A stretch of DNA of 64,000 bases from Tardiphaga robiniae (GCF_001618955.1 NZ_LVYV01000001.1:813501-877500); one strand, 5' to 3'. Shown: positions 20,559 to 29,518, counted from the first letter of the stretch. Notes: generated by a model not told the origin, from the sequence alone. Numbers and translations: made by a program.

Positions 20559-21788
20559 CTACTTGTTTACCAGCGGGCAGCGCGACTGCGCCAACGGCTG
20601 GAAGGCCTGATCTGCCGGGATCGTGGCGAGCAGCTTGTAGTAATCCCACGGCGCCTTGGACTCGTTCGGCTTCTTCACCTCGAACAGATACATGTCGTGG
20701 ACCATACGACCGTCTTCGCGGATCTTGCCGTTCTTGTAGAACACGTCATCGACGGGCAGTTCACGCATCTTCTTCATCACCTCTTCGGTGCTGTCGGTGC
20801 CGGCGGCCTGAACGGCCTTCAGATAATGCAGTACCGATGAATATGTGCCGGTCTGAAGCATGTTCGGCATGGCGTTCACCTTCCCGTAGAAGCGCTTCGA
20901 CCACTTCCGCGTCTCGTCGTTCATGTCCCAATACGACGCCTCGGTGATCGTCAGCCCCTGGGCCTCCTTCAATCCGAGACCGTGAACGTCGTTGATAAAT
21001 CCCGCCAGCGCCGAAAGCTTCTGGCCGCCTGCCGTCAAGCCGAACTCTGCCGCCTGCTTGATCGAATTAATGGTGTCGCCGCCGGCATTGGCGAGAGCCA
21101 CAACCTTGGCCTTGGACGACTGCGCCTGAAGCAGGACGGAGGCGAAGTCCGCCGTTCCGACCGGATGCTTCGTCGCACCGGCGACCTTGCCGCCCGATGC
21201 CTTGACGACATCACCAGTGTCCTTCTCGAGGCCTTGACCGAACGCATAGTCCGCCGTCACGAAATACCAGGTATCGAAACCCTGGCTGACAAGCGCCTTG
21301 CCTGTGCTGTTCGCGATAGCGAATGTGTCATAGGCCCAATGAACCACATAGGGTCCACACACCTCGTTCGTGATTCGGGTCGATCCCGGCGAGCTCAGTG
21401 TGATGATCTTCTTCTTCTCCTTGGCGATCTCAAGGACGGCCAAGGCAGGCGACGACGACGCAACGTCGAGAATGGCATCGACTTTGTCGGTATCGAACCA
21501 TTTGCGCGCGGCCGTGGCTGCAATGTCCGGCTTGTTCTGGTGATCTGCGAACACGACTTCGACTGGCATGCCGAGGACCTTGCCGCCGAAATCCTCCACC
21601 GCCATCTGCGCCGCAGTGACGGCGCCCTTGCCGGTAATGTCGGCATAGACGCCCGACATATCCTCGATCACGCCGACACGGACAACACCATCCGAGACCT
21701 GTGCATTCTGCGCCAAAGCAGAGACGGTGCAAAGAAAAATGCTGGCAATCGCCGTCGTAAAGCACGCCCCCAGTTCAGATTGTCTCAT
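20559..21788 (-). CDS. Branched-chain amino-acid-type ABC transporter substrate-binding protein
   Basis: A 409-residue periplasmic binding protein of the LivJ/LivK type (Peripla_BP_6). The ATG at 21788 has GGGGTGG upstream and a signal peptide ending SALAQ. The mature start VVRVGVIEDMSGVYADITGKG and the MAVEDFGGKVLGMPVEVVFADHQNKPD segment are typical. The C-terminal half has the usual YDMYLFEVKKP. It is last in the HMG-CoA reductase / CoA-transferase / hydratase run on the same strand, 75 bases after the hydratase. It probably imports that pathway's substrate. The matching permeases and ATPases are not in the window. The family includes sensors for amino acids, aromatic acids and amides. Confidence 0.9.
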   Translation of the reverse strand: MRQSELGACFTTAIASIFLCTVSALAQNAQVSDGVVRVGVIEDMSGVYADITGKGAVTAAQMAVEDFGGKVLGMPVEVVFADHQNKPDIAATAARKWFDTDKVDAILDVASSSPALAVLEIAKEKKKIITLSSPGSTRITNEVCGPYVVHWAYDTFAIANSTGKALVSQGFDTWYFVTADYAFGQGLEKDTGDVVKASGGKVAGATKHPVGTADFASVLLQAQSSKAKVVALANAGGDTINSIKQAAEFGLTAGGQKLSALAGFINDVHGLGLKEAQGLTITEASYWDMNDETRKWSKRFYGKVNAMPNMLQTGTYSSVLHYLKAVQAAGTDSTEEVMKKMRELPVDDVFYKNGKIREDGRMVHDMYLFEVKKPNESKAPWDYYKLLATIPADQAFQPLAQSRCPLVNK

Positions 21789-21863
21789 ATCATCCACCCC
21801 TTTTACGTTTTTGATTTTCAATACGCCTGCGACGCGCGATCTCTCCAGGGACCTATCGCATCG

Positions 21864-22622
21864 TCACTTCTCGTTTCCTCTGTTCGCAAACGCAGCCAGG
21901 CCACGCTTGGCATCCGCACTCGTGAAGGTGCGCTGACCGAGTGCGGCCTCCACGCGAAATGCTTCTGCGAGCGGCAGGTCCTGAAGCGTCAGCGCCGCTT
22001 CCTTGATGGTCTGGATGGCGATCGGACTCAGTGCCGCGATCTTTGCTGCCATCTCATAGGCCAGCGGTTCGACTTGATCGGAATCGACAAGCTGGTTGAC
22101 GACGCCTTTGGCAAGCATGTCATCCGCGGAAAAGCGCTCCGCCGTCAGCATGATCTCCATGGCATGCGCGTAGCCGATCTGCCGGACCAGGCGCACGAGC
22201 GTGCCTCCCGCCGGCACGAAACCGTGCTTCGGTTCGGGCAGTTGAAAGACAGCGTCGCGCGCCGCGATCCGGATGTCCGTCGCCAGCATGATCTCGAACC
22301 CGCCGCCCATGCACATGCCGCGAATGGCGCTGATGACCGGCTTATAGAATCCGGGAAACTTGATATGGGCCGGATCCCAGGCAGAGATGTCGATTGTGTC
22401 CGCCGCAAGTGCAGGAATGGACTCCCGGAGGTCAGCACCGACGCAGAAGGCGCGATCGCCCGCACCGGTCAGCACCACGGCCCGGATCTCATCGTCATCC
22501 TTGATGGCGTGGAATGCGCGGCCGAGGTCGTCATACATGGCGAGCGTCAGCGCATTCATCTTGTCCGGCCGGTTGATCCGGACCGTTGCGACGTGACTGT
22601 CCTTGGTGAAATCAATCGCCAT
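21864..22622 (-). CDS. Enoyl-CoA hydratase/isomerase family protein
   Basis: A 252-residue crotonase-fold enzyme. The oxyanion-hole region (AFCVGADLRE, IRGMCMGGGFEIMLATD) is intact. Both hydratase glutamates can be placed, one in GGGFEIML and one in QLPEPKHG, so water addition to an enoyl-CoA is likely rather than only isomerisation. The start ATG at 22622 overlaps the CoA-transferase stop by one base (TGATG), which implies coupled translation and a shared pathway. Together with an HMG-CoA reductase upstream, a role close to 3-methylglutaconyl-CoA hydratase is possible, but this is inference from context only. Confidence 0.92.
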   Translation of the reverse strand: MAIDFTKDSHVATVRINRPDKMNALTLAMYDDLGRAFHAIKDDDEIRAVVLTGAGDRAFCVGADLRESIPALAADTIDISAWDPAHIKFPGFYKPVISAIRGMCMGGGFEIMLATDIRIAARDAVFQLPEPKHGFVPAGGTLVRLVRQIGYAHAMEIMLTAERFSADDMLAKGVVNQLVDSDQVEPLAYEMAAKIAALSPIAIQTIKEAALTLQDLPLAEAFRVEAALGQRTFTSADAKRGLAAFANRGNEK

Positions 22623-23860
22623 CAGATCGCTCCCGACGCCTTGAGACGCGCCAGTTCGGCCGCCGTGACATCCGCCAACCGGGAGAGAACCTCTGCATTG
22701 TCCTCGCCAGGCAGCGGCGCTTTTTCGAACGACATCTGCCCCGCACCGGATAGCTTGATCGGCAGACCGAACATGCCGATCAGCTTTCCGGCGATCGGAA
22801 CGTCGACGATCATGTTGCGTGCGGCGATATGCGGATCTTCGACCACTTCGGCGATGGTTTTGATGGCGCTGAGCGGGATCTTGTCGCCGGCCATCTCCTC
22901 GAGTTCGGCCTTGGTGTAGTGGCTGAACCAGCGTTCCAGCAGCGGCTTGACCCTGGTTTCCGCAACAATGAGATCAAATCGCTTTTCCATCGTATCGATG
23001 ACCGGATCGCGCGCCATTTCAGGCTCACCGAACAGGGCACACGTGATGGCCCAGAACTTGTCGGTGTAGCCGCCGAAGAAAACGTAGCCGTCCTTGCAGG
23101 GAAACTGGCCATAGGGCCGAACGAACGGATGATCGTTGCCCAGTGGCGAGGCGACCTCTTTCTGCGCGGTGTAACGGACCACGGCGTTCTCGGTCAGTGT
23201 CAGTACGGAGTCTTGCTGAGACACATCGACCACCTGACCGACACCGGTCTTCTCCGCCTCTCGCAATGCTGCGAGCGTTCCGATAGCCGCATAGAGGGAA
23301 GCGGCGAGGTCGCCGATGATCGTGCCGACGCGAACGGGCGGCATGTCGGCATAGCCATTCATCGACCACAGCCCGCCGGCCGCCTGCCCCGTATTGTCAT
23401 AGGCCGGCTTGGATGAATTTGGACCTGTGCGACCGAAGCCACTGATAGCGGTGTAGACGAGCTTGGGATTGAGTTCGCGCAGCACCTCGTAGCTGAGACC
23501 AAGCTTGTCCATGGTGCCAGGGCGGAAGTTCTCGACGAGGATGTCGGCCTTCTGCACCAGCTTCTTCAACAGAGCCTTGCCATCATCGGATTTGAGATTG
23601 AGCGTGATGCCCCTCTTGTTGCGGTTGAACTGTGTGAAGAAGGCGCTGAGTTGCTCATCATCGTTGCCGACGAAGGGTGGAAAGGTCCGCGCATAATCCG
23701 GCTCTCCGGGATGCTCCACCTTGATCACGGTGGCACCCAGGTCTGCGAACAACATCGAGCAGAATGGACCTGCGACAACACGCGTGATGTCAAGCACCGT
23801 CACGCCCTTGAGAGGACCGTTGCGCTCCTTGAGCCCAACTATCTTTTCTGCTGTGTTCAC
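22622..23860 (-). CDS. CaiB/BaiF (type III) CoA-transferase
   Basis: A 412-residue family III CoA-transferase that moves CoA between an acyl-CoA donor and a free acid through a mixed anhydride on a conserved Asp. The family start PLKGVTVLDITRVVAGPFCSM, KVEHPGEPDYAR and NRNKRGITLNLKS are present. The Asp in GTIIGDLAASLYAA is at the catalytic position. The GTG at 23860 is chosen because GGGAGG lies seven bases upstream; frames to 23899 add poorly conserved residues. It is translationally coupled to the hydratase. Family members include oxalate, carnitine, succinate–HMG and itaconate CoA-transferases. The neighbouring HMG-CoA reductase makes an HMG-type acid a reasonable guess. Confidence 0.92.
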   Translation of the reverse strand: MNTAEKIVGLKERNGPLKGVTVLDITRVVAGPFCSMLFADLGATVIKVEHPGEPDYARTFPPFVGNDDEQLSAFFTQFNRNKRGITLNLKSDDGKALLKKLVQKADILVENFRPGTMDKLGLSYEVLRELNPKLVYTAISGFGRTGPNSSKPAYDNTGQAAGGLWSMNGYADMPPVRVGTIIGDLAASLYAAIGTLAALREAEKTGVGQVVDVSQQDSVLTLTENAVVRYTAQKEVASPLGNDHPFVRPYGQFPCKDGYVFFGGYTDKFWAITCALFGEPEMARDPVIDTMEKRFDLIVAETRVKPLLERWFSHYTKAELEEMAGDKIPLSAIKTIAEVVEDPHIAARNMIVDVPIAGKLIGMFGLPIKLSGAGQMSFEKAPLPGEDNAEVLSRLADVTAAELARLKASGAI

Positions 23861-23961
23861 GTCATCCTCCCAGTCCATACGAATGTCCGCCGACAACATC
23901 GGCGCGCATGGTTTTCGTACAAGAGCATGAGTATCGAAGATACATTTTCATACCCGCCGGC

Positions 23962-23984
23962 CGTGCAGGCGTGATGCCTGCACG
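23962..23984. repeat. Perfect 9-bp stem hairpin after the HMG-CoA reductase gene
   Basis: Arms CGTGCAGGC and GCCTGCACG flank GTGAT, 42 bases past the stop of the minus-strand reductase gene. There is no T-run. A similar GCAGGC…GCCTGCAC hairpin occurs at 47911–47927, also just past a minus-strand stop. Confidence 0.6.
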
Positions 23985-24025
23985 AAGTTGCGTTGCACAA
24001 AGTGGCGTTAGAACGTCTCCACTTT

Positions 24026-25336
24026 TTACGACCGCAGCTTTTCGAGAACTTCCTTGGCGCGGTCGACACGGACGTCGTGATCGGCGGCAAGCGCGGCGGC
24101 GACCTTCTCGATCTCGTCGCCGGTCGCTCCGGCCACGATCGCGATGTTTCGCGCGTGAAGCGCCATGTGCCCTTTCTGGATGCCTTCGGTGGCCAGCGCA
24201 CGAAGCGCGCCCATGTTCTGCGCCAGACCGACGGCAACCGTGACTTCCGCCAGTTCCTGCGCACTCTGCACGCCAAGTATCTTCAGGGCCGCTCGCGCGG
24301 CGGGATGAGTCTTGGTGGCACCGCCGACGAGGCCGAGCGCCATCGGCATCTCGATGGTGCCGACGAGATTGCCCTTGCCATCGATTTCCCAATTGGTGAG
24401 CGAAGTGTAGCGGCCGGAGCGCGAGGCCCAGACATGGGCACCGGCCTCGATGGCGCGCCAGTCATTGCCGGTGGCGACCACGACGGGATCGATACCGTTC
24501 ATGATGCCCTTGTTGTGGGTCGCAGCGCGGTAGGGATCGACGATCGCAAACGCGCAGGCCTCGACGATGCCGCGGGCGATCCGCTCGCCGCTGTATTCGT
24601 CGGTCTTCAGCGCCTCCGGCGTGACGCGCACCATGGCGCGCGCGATGCGGAGATCCGCGTAATTCGACAAAATACGAAGGCGAACCTCGCCGCCGGTGAT
24701 CTTCTCGATCAGCGGCGCGACCGTCTCCGCCATCGTGTTGACGGTGTTGGCGCCCATGGCATCGCGCACGTCGACGATGAGATGCACAGCCATCATCGGC
24801 CCCACCGGTGTGTCTTCGAACACATGCACCTCGACGTCGCGGCAGCCACCGCCGAGCGAGATCAGCACCTTGTCTTTGGCATTAGCCGCCTCAAGGATGG
24901 CATCGCGCTCGCGTAGCACGCGCGCACGGGCGCCGTGCACGTCGGTCACGCCTAGCACCTGCACCTGCGCACGCATGATCGGCGCGGAGCTTGAGGTCTG
25001 GAAACCGCCGCATTTGCGAACGATGCGCGCCATATAGGACGCTGCAGCCACCACCGACGGCTCCTCGACCGCCATCGGAATCAGATAGTCACGGCCGTTC
25101 ACGGTGAAATTGGTGGCGACACCGACCGGCAGTTCGAATGTGCCGATGACATTCTCGATCATGCCATTGGCGAGTTCGAGCGGCAGCGTACCGGGACTGA
25201 AGGCCGCGCGCTCGGTGTCACCGAGCGAGGTCGCTTCGATCACACGGCCCAGCCTTTCGGCAGGCGCGAGATTGCGCAGATTTTCCAAACGCGAATTGAT
25301 CTTTCCGGGCTGTTCGCCCGACTTCGAACCGGCCAT
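24026..25336 (-). CDS. mvaA: Class II (degradative-type) hydroxymethylglutaryl-CoA reductase
   Basis: A 436-residue enzyme interconverting mevalonate plus CoA and HMG-CoA with NAD(P). Every catalytic residue of the Pseudomonas mevalonii enzyme is found with a constant offset of nine: Glu92 in [12 protein letters not shown], Lys276 in THNKGIMNG, Asp292 in GNDWRA and His390 in [12 protein letters not shown]. The [11 protein letters not shown] segment is the nucleotide-binding motif of class II, which prefers NAD. Alphaproteobacteria of this group make isoprenoids by the MEP route, so a catabolic role is more likely than mevalonate synthesis. It heads the run with CoA-transferase, hydratase and binding protein, and is divergent from a MocR regulator. 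Confidence 0.93.
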   Translation of the reverse strand: MAGSKSGEQPGKINSRLENLRNLAPAERLGRVIEATSLGDTERAAFSPGTLPLELANGMIENVIGTFELPVGVATNFTVNGRDYLIPMAVEEPSVVAAASYMARIVRKCGGFQTSSSAPIMRAQVQVLGVTDVHGARARVLRERDAILEAANAKDKVLISLGGGCRDVEVHVFEDTPVGPMMAVHLIVDVRDAMGANTVNTMAETVAPLIEKITGGEVRLRILSNYADLRIARAMVRVTPEALKTDEYSGERIARGIVEACAFAIVDPYRAATHNKGIMNGIDPVVVATGNDWRAIEAGAHVWASRSGRYTSLTNWEIDGKGNLVGTIEMPMALGLVGGATKTHPAARAALKILGVQSAQELAEVTVAVGLAQNMGALRALATEGIQKGHMALHARNIAIVAGATGDEIEKVAAALAADHDVRVDRAKEVLEKLRS

Positions 25337-25531
25337 TGCGGCGCCTCCTATGCAGGGTCTTCTGTTGGCGGCACGTTAGGCATCCGCGGATGACGTCCGA
25401 AAGAGACAGTTCTGAAATATTGTCCTAGACTGTACCCATGGCGATATGACCACTCTATTCGCGGATGCAGCATTCTTCCGTGCAAATGGAGCGCAGACCA
25501 GATTCATCTGCGCGAAGACATGAGACTGGAC

Positions 25532-25545
25532 GATTGAATTCAATC
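25532..25545. promoter_or_regulatory. 14-bp perfect palindrome in the mvaA–MocR intergenic region
   Basis: GATTGAATTCAATC reads the same on both strands. It lies 64 bases before the MocR start and about 195 bases before the reductase start, in a 273-base divergent promoter region. It is a candidate operator for the MocR protein or another regulator. Confidence 0.4.
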
Positions 25546-25609
25546 TTGTCGCTCTTGGAGAAAGGTACGGTTCTGATGGACCGTCCAGCACTGCACCTGG
25601 AGGCATTGC

Positions 25610-27004
25610 TTGACCGCTTCTCGTGAGCCGTCCGACCGCAGCACAACGCTGGCCGAGACTTTGGCCGGCCGGTTGCGTGTGCAAATCCTCTCGGGCGCAT
25701 TGCCGGAAGGCAACCGCCTGCCCTCGATCAGAAAGGCCGCCGGGGAATTTGGCGTGTCGAAGAACACCGTGGTCGAAGCCTATGACCGACTGGTGCTTGG
25801 CAATCTCGTCGCGGCAAAGGCAGGCTCCGGTTTCGTGGTCATCTATCGCGGGGATGATGGCGGGCGACCGAAACACGTGAGCGAAGCCGTCGACATCGCA
25901 TCGCTGCTGAGTGCCCAGCTCTCGCAGAATTTCGAGATCCGCGTCGGCGACGGACGGCCGCCGGCTTCGTGGACGGAGCAATCGGAGATCAAGCGCCATC
26001 TGAGCGGGACCGGACGGATCCTGCCGGCCGCCGCTGACGCCTATGGCTCCGCGCTCGGATTCCTGCCGCTCCGACAACAGATCGCATTGCGGCTGCAAGC
26101 CCAACAAGTCGCGGTGAAGGAAGACGGGCTTCTGCTCACATTCGGAGCCAATCACGCGCTCGACCTGATCATCCGCGCGATGCTGTCGCCTGGCGATACG
26201 GTGCTGGTGGACGAGCCCGGCTATTATCCTCTGTTCGCAAAGCTCACGCTGGCGCAGGTTCGCATCGTCGGTGTTCGCCGCCTGGCGGATGGGCCGGATG
26301 TCGATGACCTCGCCGCAAAGATCCAGTCGGAGCGACCGAAGCTGTTTTTCACGCAGTCGCTCGGCCACAATCCGACCGGAGGATCGATCACGCTGCCCGT
26401 GGCGCATGCGGTGCTTCAGGCGGCGATGCGATCGAACCTCGTGATCGTTGAGGACGACCCGTTTGCCGATCTCCCGATGGCGGTGAACGGCCGGCTGGCG
26501 ACGCTCGATCAGTTGAACAATGTAATCTCGATCGGGACCTTCTCGAAGACGCTGTCGGCGAGCCTACGATCGGGCTTCATCGCGGCCCGCAGCGACCGCA
26601 TCGCGACGCTGGCCGAATTGAAGATGCTTACCACCGTCAACAGTTCGGGACATGTGGAGCGACTGCTGCACCGGCTGCTCGCGGACGGCCACTATGAACG
26701 GCACCTGAAGCGGCTGGGACAGCGGAGTGAAGCCGCCATGGGCCAGGTGCGCGCCAATCTCGTGCGCGGCGGGCATCAGCTCTATGCCGACGCACGCACG
26801 GGCTATTACCTGTATCTGCTGCTGCCGGACGGGATCGACGACATGGCGCTGGCGCGCGAAGGCGCGAAGGACAGCATCTTCATCGCGCCGGGAAGCCTGT
26901 TCTGCCTTGACAAGAACAGCCCGCTGGCGCGGGCGATCAGAATTAATGTGTCGCGGGCGGACAATCCGAAGTTCTACGAATTTCTGCTGCGCCGGCTGCA
27001 ATAG
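25610..27004 (+). CDS. MocR-type regulator (GntR DNA-binding domain fused to aminotransferase-like domain)
   Basis: A 464-residue protein. Residues about 10–80 form a winged helix of the GntR class (LRVQILSGALPEGNRLPSIRKAAGEFGVSKNTVVEAYDRL). The rest is a fold-type I aminotransferase domain. PLP-site features are visible: FGANHALDLI, VDEPGYYP, HNPTGGSI, EDDPFADLP and the Schiff-base Lys in GTFSKTLSASLRSGF. Such proteins are usually PLP-sensing transcription factors. The start is TTG at 25610 with an excellent GGAGG six bases upstream. It is divergent from the HMG-CoA reductase run and is its probable regulator. The aminotransferase part may keep catalytic activity. Confidence 0.9.
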   Translation: MTASREPSDRSTTLAETLAGRLRVQILSGALPEGNRLPSIRKAAGEFGVSKNTVVEAYDRLVLGNLVAAKAGSGFVVIYRGDDGGRPKHVSEAVDIASLLSAQLSQNFEIRVGDGRPPASWTEQSEIKRHLSGTGRILPAAADAYGSALGFLPLRQQIALRLQAQQVAVKEDGLLLTFGANHALDLIIRAMLSPGDTVLVDEPGYYPLFAKLTLAQVRIVGVRRLADGPDVDDLAAKIQSERPKLFFTQSLGHNPTGGSITLPVAHAVLQAAMRSNLVIVEDDPFADLPMAVNGRLATLDQLNNVISIGTFSKTLSASLRSGFIAARSDRIATLAELKMLTTVNSSGHVERLLHRLLADGHYERHLKRLGQRSEAAMGQVRANLVRGGHQLYADARTGYYLYLLLPDGIDDMALAREGAKDSIFIAPGSLFCLDKNSPLARAIRINVSRADNPKFYEFLLRRLQ

Positions 27005-27018
27005 ACGCCGCGACGCCT

Positions 27019-27720
27019 TCAGGTCGCTTCCTCGGTATAGGGCGCCAGCACGTCGAGCAGATCCCTGCCCCGCGCCGGGGTCGGCTCTACCAGAGCGCGG
27101 TTGGCGACCGAGTCGAGATGCGAATGCATTAGCGACATCGCCTTGTTGGCATCGCCGTCCTGCAGCGCTTCGATGATCGAAATGTGCTCGCTGATGCCGC
27201 ATTCCGACGAATGTGGGCGACTGAACAGCGACAATGTCAGACAGCAGCGATAGGCGATCTCGCTTACATAGCGGACCAGCACCGGGCTGTTGGTCATCGA
27301 CGCCAGCATGATGTGAAATTCCGTCGCTAAGCGAATGGACACGGCATTCGGCCCGTCATGCGCCTCGCGCTCCGCCTCGACATGCGCCTTGAGGCGCGCG
27401 ATCTGGCTGCTGCTGAGCTTGCCGGCGATCTTGCGGACGATCAGCCGTTCGAGATCCATCCGGATGTCGAAGATGTCGCGCGCGTCCTGCCAGCTCGGCG
27501 TCACGACCACGGCGATGCGGTTACGTCGCAGCTCCACAAGCCCCTCGGACGCCAGTTGCCCGAGTGCATAGCGCGCAATGGTGCGGCTGACGCCGAAGCG
27601 CTCACCCAAGGAGTCCTCGGGAAGCTTGGCGCCGGGTTCCAGAGCCTGCTCGATGATCGCCCGCCGCAGCGCGCGGCAGATCATCCCAACCTTGTCTTTT
27701 GAATTCGGCGCTTCTGGCAT
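27019..27720 (-). CDS. GntR-family transcriptional regulator, FadR/FCD subfamily
   Basis: A 233-residue regulator. The winged helix (IIEQALEPGAKLPEDSLGERFGVSRTIARYALGQLASEGLVEL) occupies about residues 15–75. An all-helical FCD ligand domain follows, with Asp in the first helix (DIRMDLERL) and His in EFHIML, SEHISII and SHLDSV, the usual metal-binding set. FCD proteins sense small organic acids or related metabolites. It is divergent from an ABC importer and amidohydrolase operon and is probably its repressor. Identical 13-bp sites in opposite orientation flank the shared promoter region. It ends 14 bases from the convergent MocR gene. Confidence 0.92.
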   Translation of the reverse strand: MPEAPNSKDKVGMICRALRRAIIEQALEPGAKLPEDSLGERFGVSRTIARYALGQLASEGLVELRRNRIAVVVTPSWQDARDIFDIRMDLERLIVRKIAGKLSSSQIARLKAHVEAEREAHDGPNAVSIRLATEFHIMLASMTNSPVLVRYVSEIAYRCCLTLSLFSRPHSSECGISEHISIIEALQDGDANKAMSLMHSHLDSVANRALVEPTPARGRDLLDVLAPYTEEAT

Positions 27721-27765
27721 TCAGATCGAACCTGTCGCGATTTTGGGCATTCTGGGCCGTGCCCG

Positions 27766-27778
27766 AAGTGCATGCAAT
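27766..27778 (-). promoter_or_regulatory. Operator-like site, GntR-proximal copy
   Basis: AAGTGCATGCAAT, with palindromic core TGCATGCA, lies 46 bases upstream of the GntR gene start. Its exact reverse complement is found at 27868–27880. This suggests autoregulation by the divergent GntR protein. Confidence 0.55.
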
Positions 27779-27867
27779 CGAGGAGAGTGACTGCCCAATA
27801 ATTCCTCAGGGAATGGCGAGCGAACGTAAAATGACAACGTTTCGCCTTGGACTCAAGTGGCACCCCA

Positions 27868-27880
27868 ATTGCATGCACTT
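27868..27880 (+). promoter_or_regulatory. Operator-like site, ABC-transporter-proximal copy
   Basis: ATTGCATGCACTT is the exact reverse complement of the site at 27766–27778, about 90 bases away. It ends six bases before the ATPase ATG at 27887. A bound dimer here would block transcription or ribosome access, and two sites could support DNA looping. Confidence 0.55.
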
Positions 27881-27886
27881 ATCGCC

Positions 27887-28741
27887 ATGACAAGTATGCA
27901 AGAAAATGGGCCCACCGAGGGCCAACGCAGACCGACCGCCGTTGAACTGTCAGCGACCTCGGTAACGTTCGGCCGCGGCCCGACCGCCACGCCGGCGCTT
28001 GCCGAGACCAACCTTAGCATTCCCGATGGCGAATTCGTCGCGCTGGTCGGCCCCTCGGGCTGCGGCAAATCGACGATTCTCCGGCTGGTCAGCAATCTCG
28101 TCCGGCCAACCACTGGCGTCGTCATCGTCGGCGGACGTGAGGTCGCCGCCAAGGCCCTGCGGATCGGCATGGCCTTCCAGAACCCGACCATGCTGCCCTG
28201 GCTGACCATCGAGCGGAACATCATGTTGCCGCTCAAGATCGTGGAGCCGTTCCGGTCGGAGTATCGACAGAAGCGCAAAGGCGAATTTCGCGACAAGGCG
28301 CATGCATTGCTGGCCCAGGTCGGCCTCAAGGACTTCGGCAACAAGTATCCCTGGCAGTTGTCCGGCGGCATGCTGCAGCGGGCGAACCTTTGCCGCGCGC
28401 TGATCCATGAGCCGCGGATGCTGTTGCTGGACGAGCCGTTTGGCGCGCTCGACCAGTTCACCAAGGAAGAACTCTGGTCGATCCTGCAGAGCCTCTGGCT
28501 GCAACACAAACCGACGGTGCTGCTGGTCACGCATGACCTCCGCGAAGCCGGCTTCCTGGCCAGCCGCATCTGCGTAATGAGCGCACGACCGGGCCGCATC
28601 CTCGACGACAGCCCGGTGGACTTCCCGCGCCCGCGCACCATCCCCATGACTTTCGAGCCTGATTTCGTCGCACTCAATCAGCGCCTGCGTGAACTCATCG
28701 TCAACGCCCGGAGCAACGCTCCCGAAGCGCAGGAGGCATAG
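27887..28741 (+). CDS. ABC transporter ATP-binding protein (SsuB/TauB/ThiZ type)
   Basis: A 284-residue ATPase that drives an importer for nitrogen- or sulfur-containing organic compounds. Walker A GPSGCGKST, the Q-loop AFQNPTMLPWLT, the signature LSGGMLQR and Walker B LLLDEPFGALD are present, followed by the H-loop VTHDLREAGFLASR. The ATG at 27887 is preferred over a GTG at 27857, which lies upstream of the operator-like site; ATG 27896 is also possible. The Shine-Dalgarno is weak. The gene is first of a four-gene operon with permease, binding protein and amidohydrolase. Confidence 0.92.
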   Translation: MTSMQENGPTEGQRRPTAVELSATSVTFGRGPTATPALAETNLSIPDGEFVALVGPSGCGKSTILRLVSNLVRPTTGVVIVGGREVAAKALRIGMAFQNPTMLPWLTIERNIMLPLKIVEPFRSEYRQKRKGEFRDKAHALLAQVGLKDFGNKYPWQLSGGMLQRANLCRALIHEPRMLLLDEPFGALDQFTKEELWSILQSLWLQHKPTVLLVTHDLREAGFLASRICVMSARPGRILDDSPVDFPRPRTIPMTFEPDFVALNQRLRELIVNARSNAPEAQEA

Positions 28742-28744
28742 GTC

Positions 28745-29518
28745 ATGAGTGTAGGCCTGCGTCAAAAACTCTGGTCGTTCGGACTGATCGTCATCTTCTT
28801 CGTCGGATGGCAGTTATTTTGCGCCATGTCGGGCGTGTCGGATCTGGTTCTTCCGCGTCCGACGGAAATCATTGCGACGCTGATCGCGCGCTTCCCGATC
28901 CTGTGGCCGCATATTCTACAGACCCTCGGCACGACCATGGCCGGCTTCGTCCTTGGCGTCGGCCTCGGCGTGGTGCTGGGCGCGGTCATCGGCGTCTCGA
29001 AAGTCGCCTATGACACCGCCTATCCGCTGCTGGTCGGCTTCTCGTCGATTCCGAAGGTCGCCGTCGTGCCGATCTTCGTGCTGTGGTTCGGCTCCGGCTC
29101 CGTGCCTGCGATTCTTACCGCGCTGTCGATCTGCTTCTTCCCCATCGTCGTCAATATCGCGACCGGCCTCGCCACCACCGAACCGGAACTGGAAGACGTG
29201 CTGAAGGCACTTGGCGCAAGCAAGATGGACATTCTCTGGAATGTCGGCCTGCCACGCACCATGCCGTTCTTCTTCGCCTCGCTGAAAGTCGCGGTCAGCT
29301 ACGCCTTTGTCGGCGCCGTTCTGGCTGAGACCGTCGCGTCCAATCGCGGCATCGGCAATGTGATGATGAGCGCATCGTCGAACTTCAACGTCCCGCTGGT
29401 GTTCGCCTGCCTGTTCATTCTCGCGATCCTCGGCGTGGCGCTCTACGTCATTTTCTCTCTGATCGAAGCGCGCGTGACCGGCTGGGCCACGCGCAAGAAC
29501 GATCTCGTTGCGACCTAA
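28745..29518 (+). CDS. ABC transporter permease (SsuC/TauC/ThiX type)
   Basis: A 257-residue inner-membrane subunit with about six hydrophobic segments. The cytoplasmic EAA loop appears as EDVLKALGASKMDILWNVGLPRTMP, which docks onto the ATPase. AGGAGG overlaps the end of the ATPase gene three bases upstream, so the two are translationally linked. Homologous transporters take up sulfonates, taurine, nitrate or pyrimidine derivatives. The precise substrate is best guessed from the binding protein and the following amidohydrolase. Confidence 0.93.
   Translation: MSVGLRQKLWSFGLIVIFFVGWQLFCAMSGVSDLVLPRPTEIIATLIARFPILWPHILQTLGTTMAGFVLGVGLGVVLGAVIGVSKVAYDTAYPLLVGFSSIPKVAVVPIFVLWFGSGSVPAILTALSICFFPIVVNIATGLATTEPELEDVLKALGASKMDILWNVGLPRTMPFFFASLKVAVSYAFVGAVLAETVASNRGIGNVMMSASSNFNVPLVFACLFILAILGVALYVIFSLIEARVTGWATRKNDLVAT

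Noticed and set aside
20982-22919. 645-codon frame on the plus strand opposite the binding-protein and hydratase genes
   Set aside because: The minus-strand genes have clear family motifs; the long antisense frame is rich in Arg, Asp and His, as expected from GC-rich shadowing.
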